In this document: positions 14,569 through 15,893 of the stretch, in pieces
Layout: the number at the start of each line of letters is the position of its first letter
Position numbering within the stretch: the first letter of the stretch is position 1
Source of the DNA: an uncultured Collinsella sp.
Lineage (GTDB): Bacteria > Actinomycetota > Coriobacteriia > Coriobacteriales > Coriobacteriaceae
Assembly: GCA_958421655.1 (NCBI GenBank)
Contig: CATZMG010000054.1
Location: 1 to 15,893, forward strand
Direction of reading: 5' to 3'
Length of the DNA stretch: 15,893 nucleotides
Position numbers and translations under genes: made by a program
Notes under the pieces: generated by a model
Told to the model about the DNA's origin: nothing
Seen by the model: the letters and a program-made list of their open reading frames with translations, nothing else
The model's database searches: none

Positions 14569-15893
14569 TGAAAAAGACCATGAACACGCCGAACGCATTT
14601 ACGTCATCCGAGCTTCTGCAGTGCGACGTATCGGGAGCGACGAGCCCGACGACGCGTACTAAAGGTACGCGAGGAGGGTCGGAGCCCCGAGACGGCGTGC
14701 TGCAGGAGATCGGGGGCGTCAATGCGATGCCTGCCGCCACTTGGGGCTGGCTGAAGATGAATCAGACCAAGCTCGAGCTCTCTGACGAGCTTGCTGCCGC
14801 TCCCGCCGAGACCATTGAGGTTGAGGGCTTGGACGAGCAGTTTGCTGGCGTGGCAGACGCGTTCGACGCCGCCATGGACGCCATGGCCGAGCGCTTCCCC
14901 GAGCGGCGCGCCTCCGCCCCCGGCGACGCCGCCGACCGCGCCCGCATCACGCCCGAGACCGAGCTTGACGTGCCCGCCACCTCTGTCTACCAGGCCGGTG
15001 CCATCAAGCTCGAGGAGGAGCTCTCCCCTGCTGAAGCCTTCGAGACCGGCATGGGCGAGGCTGCCTACGCCTACTTGGCCGAGCACGCCACCAAGCGCAT
15101 CGTCATCGATGTGCCCGCATACAAGCACGCCACGGTTACCGTGCGCGTGAGCGGTGTCGATGCAGCCGCGGCCATCGCCGCCATCGACGTCGTCGCCCGT
15201 CCCCAGTCGACGTTCGATCTGCTTATTGCCCTGGACTCCCCCGTTGCCGGCCAAGGCGTCGTGGGATCCGTGCTACGCGTGTGCGCCCATGAGTACGCCA
15301 CCGTCAACGTGACCTGCACGCAGACGCTCGACGATAGCTGGATCGCGCTCGACGACACCGGCCTGTTCCTGGACGAGGGCGCGCGCGTCAACGTGCAGCA
15401 CACCGTCCTGGGTGCCGGCGCCAGCGCCACCGGCCTTGCCGGCGACCTGCTGGGCGATACCGCCAAGGTCACCATCGATACTGACTACCTGGGCGCCCGC
15501 GAGCAGGTGCGCGACTTTAACTACGAGCTGCGCCACCGCGGTCGCAAGACCGAGTGCGAGATCGACGCCAACGGCGTGCTGACCGGCACGTCCAAGAAGG
15601 TCTACCGCGGCACCATCGACCTCGTGCACGGTTGCAAGGGTGCAACCGGCACCGAGCGCGAGACGGTGCTTTTGGCCAACAAGGGCGTCGACAACAAGAC
15701 CGTCCCCGTCATTCTCTGCGACGAGGACGACGTCGCCGGCAACCACGGAGCCACCATCGGCCACGTCCGCGACGAGCAGCTGTTCTATCTCGCCTGCCGC
15801 GGCCTTGACCAAAATGCCGCCGAGGACCTGTTCATCCGCGCCAAGCTGGAGGACGCCGCGCTTTCCGCGACCGACGAGCGCACCCGCGCCGCC
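14568..15893 (+). CDS. sufD: SufD, Fe-S assembly scaffold partner (3' end outside window), with inserted palindrome
   Basis: 442 codons visible and open at the right edge. SufD pairs with SufB in the SufBC2D scaffold. The middle is typical (VNAMPAATWGWLKMN at 51-65 starts the normal N-terminal region), and the C-terminal core has NHGATIGHVRDEQLFYLACRG with H393, which I align with the essential His360 of E. coli SufD. The stop lies beyond the window. ATG 14568 overlaps the sufB stop and has GAAGGAG (14551-14557) 10 bases upstream. Residues about 14-49 are not SufD-like: they are encoded by a palindromic element (14607-14714) and use rare codons (CGA, GGA, GGG, TCG). Alternative: translation might start at ATG 14727 (M54) behind GGGGG, leaving the element between genes; the good ribosome site and open frame favour 14568. 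Confidence 0.9.
   Translation, partial: MKKTMNTPNAFTSSELLQCDVSGATSPTTRTKGTRGGSEPRDGVLQEIGGVNAMPAATWGWLKMNQTKLELSDELAAAPAETIEVEGLDEQFAGVADAFDAAMDAMAERFPERRASAPGDAADRARITPETELDVPATSVYQAGAIKLEEELSPAEAFETGMGEAAYAYLAEHATKRIVIDVPAYKHATVTVRVSGVDAAAAIAAIDVVARPQSTFDLLIALDSPVAGQGVVGSVLRVCAHEYATVNVTCTQTLDDSWIALDDTGLFLDEGARVNVQHTVLGAGASATGLAGDLLGDTAKVTIDTDYLGAREQVRDFNYELRHRGRKTECEIDANGVLTGTSKKVYRGTIDLVHGCKGATGTERETVLLANKGVDNKTVPVILCDEDDVAGNHGATIGHVRDEQLFYLACRGLDQNAAEDLFIRAKLEDAALSATDERTRAA
14607..14714. repeat. Palindromic element inserted in frame near the 5' end of sufD
   Basis: About 108 bp (36 codons). Bases 14613-14635 pair with 14686-14708 at 21 of 23 positions (18 Watson-Crick, 3 G-U), including CTGCAG on both sides. 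Pairing continues outward, with one mismatch, to 14607/14714. Inside are CCGAC (14646-14650) with GTCGG (14678-14682), and at the tip CGCGTACTAAAGGTACGCG (14653-14671), a perfect 7-base stem with a 5-base loop. No stop codon lies in the sufD frame. It resembles in kind the palindromic elements known inside Rickettsia genes, or a REP/MITE-type repeat; only one copy is in the window. Confidence 0.75.

Overview
The window looks like a chromosomal segment of a high-GC Gram-positive bacterium, most likely a gut Coriobacteriia member of the Collinsella/Olsenella type. The reasons are GC-rich codon use with GTG and TTG starts, a sortase-anchored surface protein with an MPKTG signal, a cell-wall glycosyltransferase of GlfT1 type, an AAA-ATPase-like protein of the kind multiplied in gut anaerobes, and a sufC-sufB-sufD cluster with a divergent Rrf2 regulator. 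The genus is an inference from these traits and was not tested by any search.

Region 1 (1-6455, minus strand) is a tightly packed run of five family 2 glycosyltransferase genes. The last one in transcription order is a very large two-domain enzyme that runs off the left edge. Genes 1 and 3 of the run are paralogues, and both start at TTG behind a strong ribosome binding site. A probable promoter lies at 6521-6549. A sixth glycosyltransferase, resembling galactofuranosyltransferases, is divergent at 6712-7731 (plus). Together they suggest assembly of a cell-wall or capsular polysaccharide; its structure cannot be read from the sequence.

Region 2 (7756-11552, minus strand) holds two unrelated genes: a diverged AAA-ATPase-like/PD-(D/E)XK protein whose key catalytic positions look lost, and a secreted, wall-anchored protein with a lysozyme-like N-terminal domain and a long low-complexity stalk. 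A clear rho-independent terminator (9687-9723) separates them, and a promoter for the first lies at 9586-9613.

Region 3 (11692-15893) is the Fe-S cluster assembly locus. An Rrf2-family regulator with three cysteines is divergent from sufC-sufB-sufD, which is cut by the right edge. The 219-base gap between regulator and sufC carries a long inverted repeat, a second dyad over the suf -35 box and a short direct repeat. The N-terminal part of sufD contains an in-frame palindromic element of about 108 bp that looks inserted and is the most unusual item here.

No gap without a gene exceeds 300 bases; the longest is 6456-6711, which holds the two divergent promoters. I saw no tRNA, rRNA, CRISPR array, insertion sequence or integrase.
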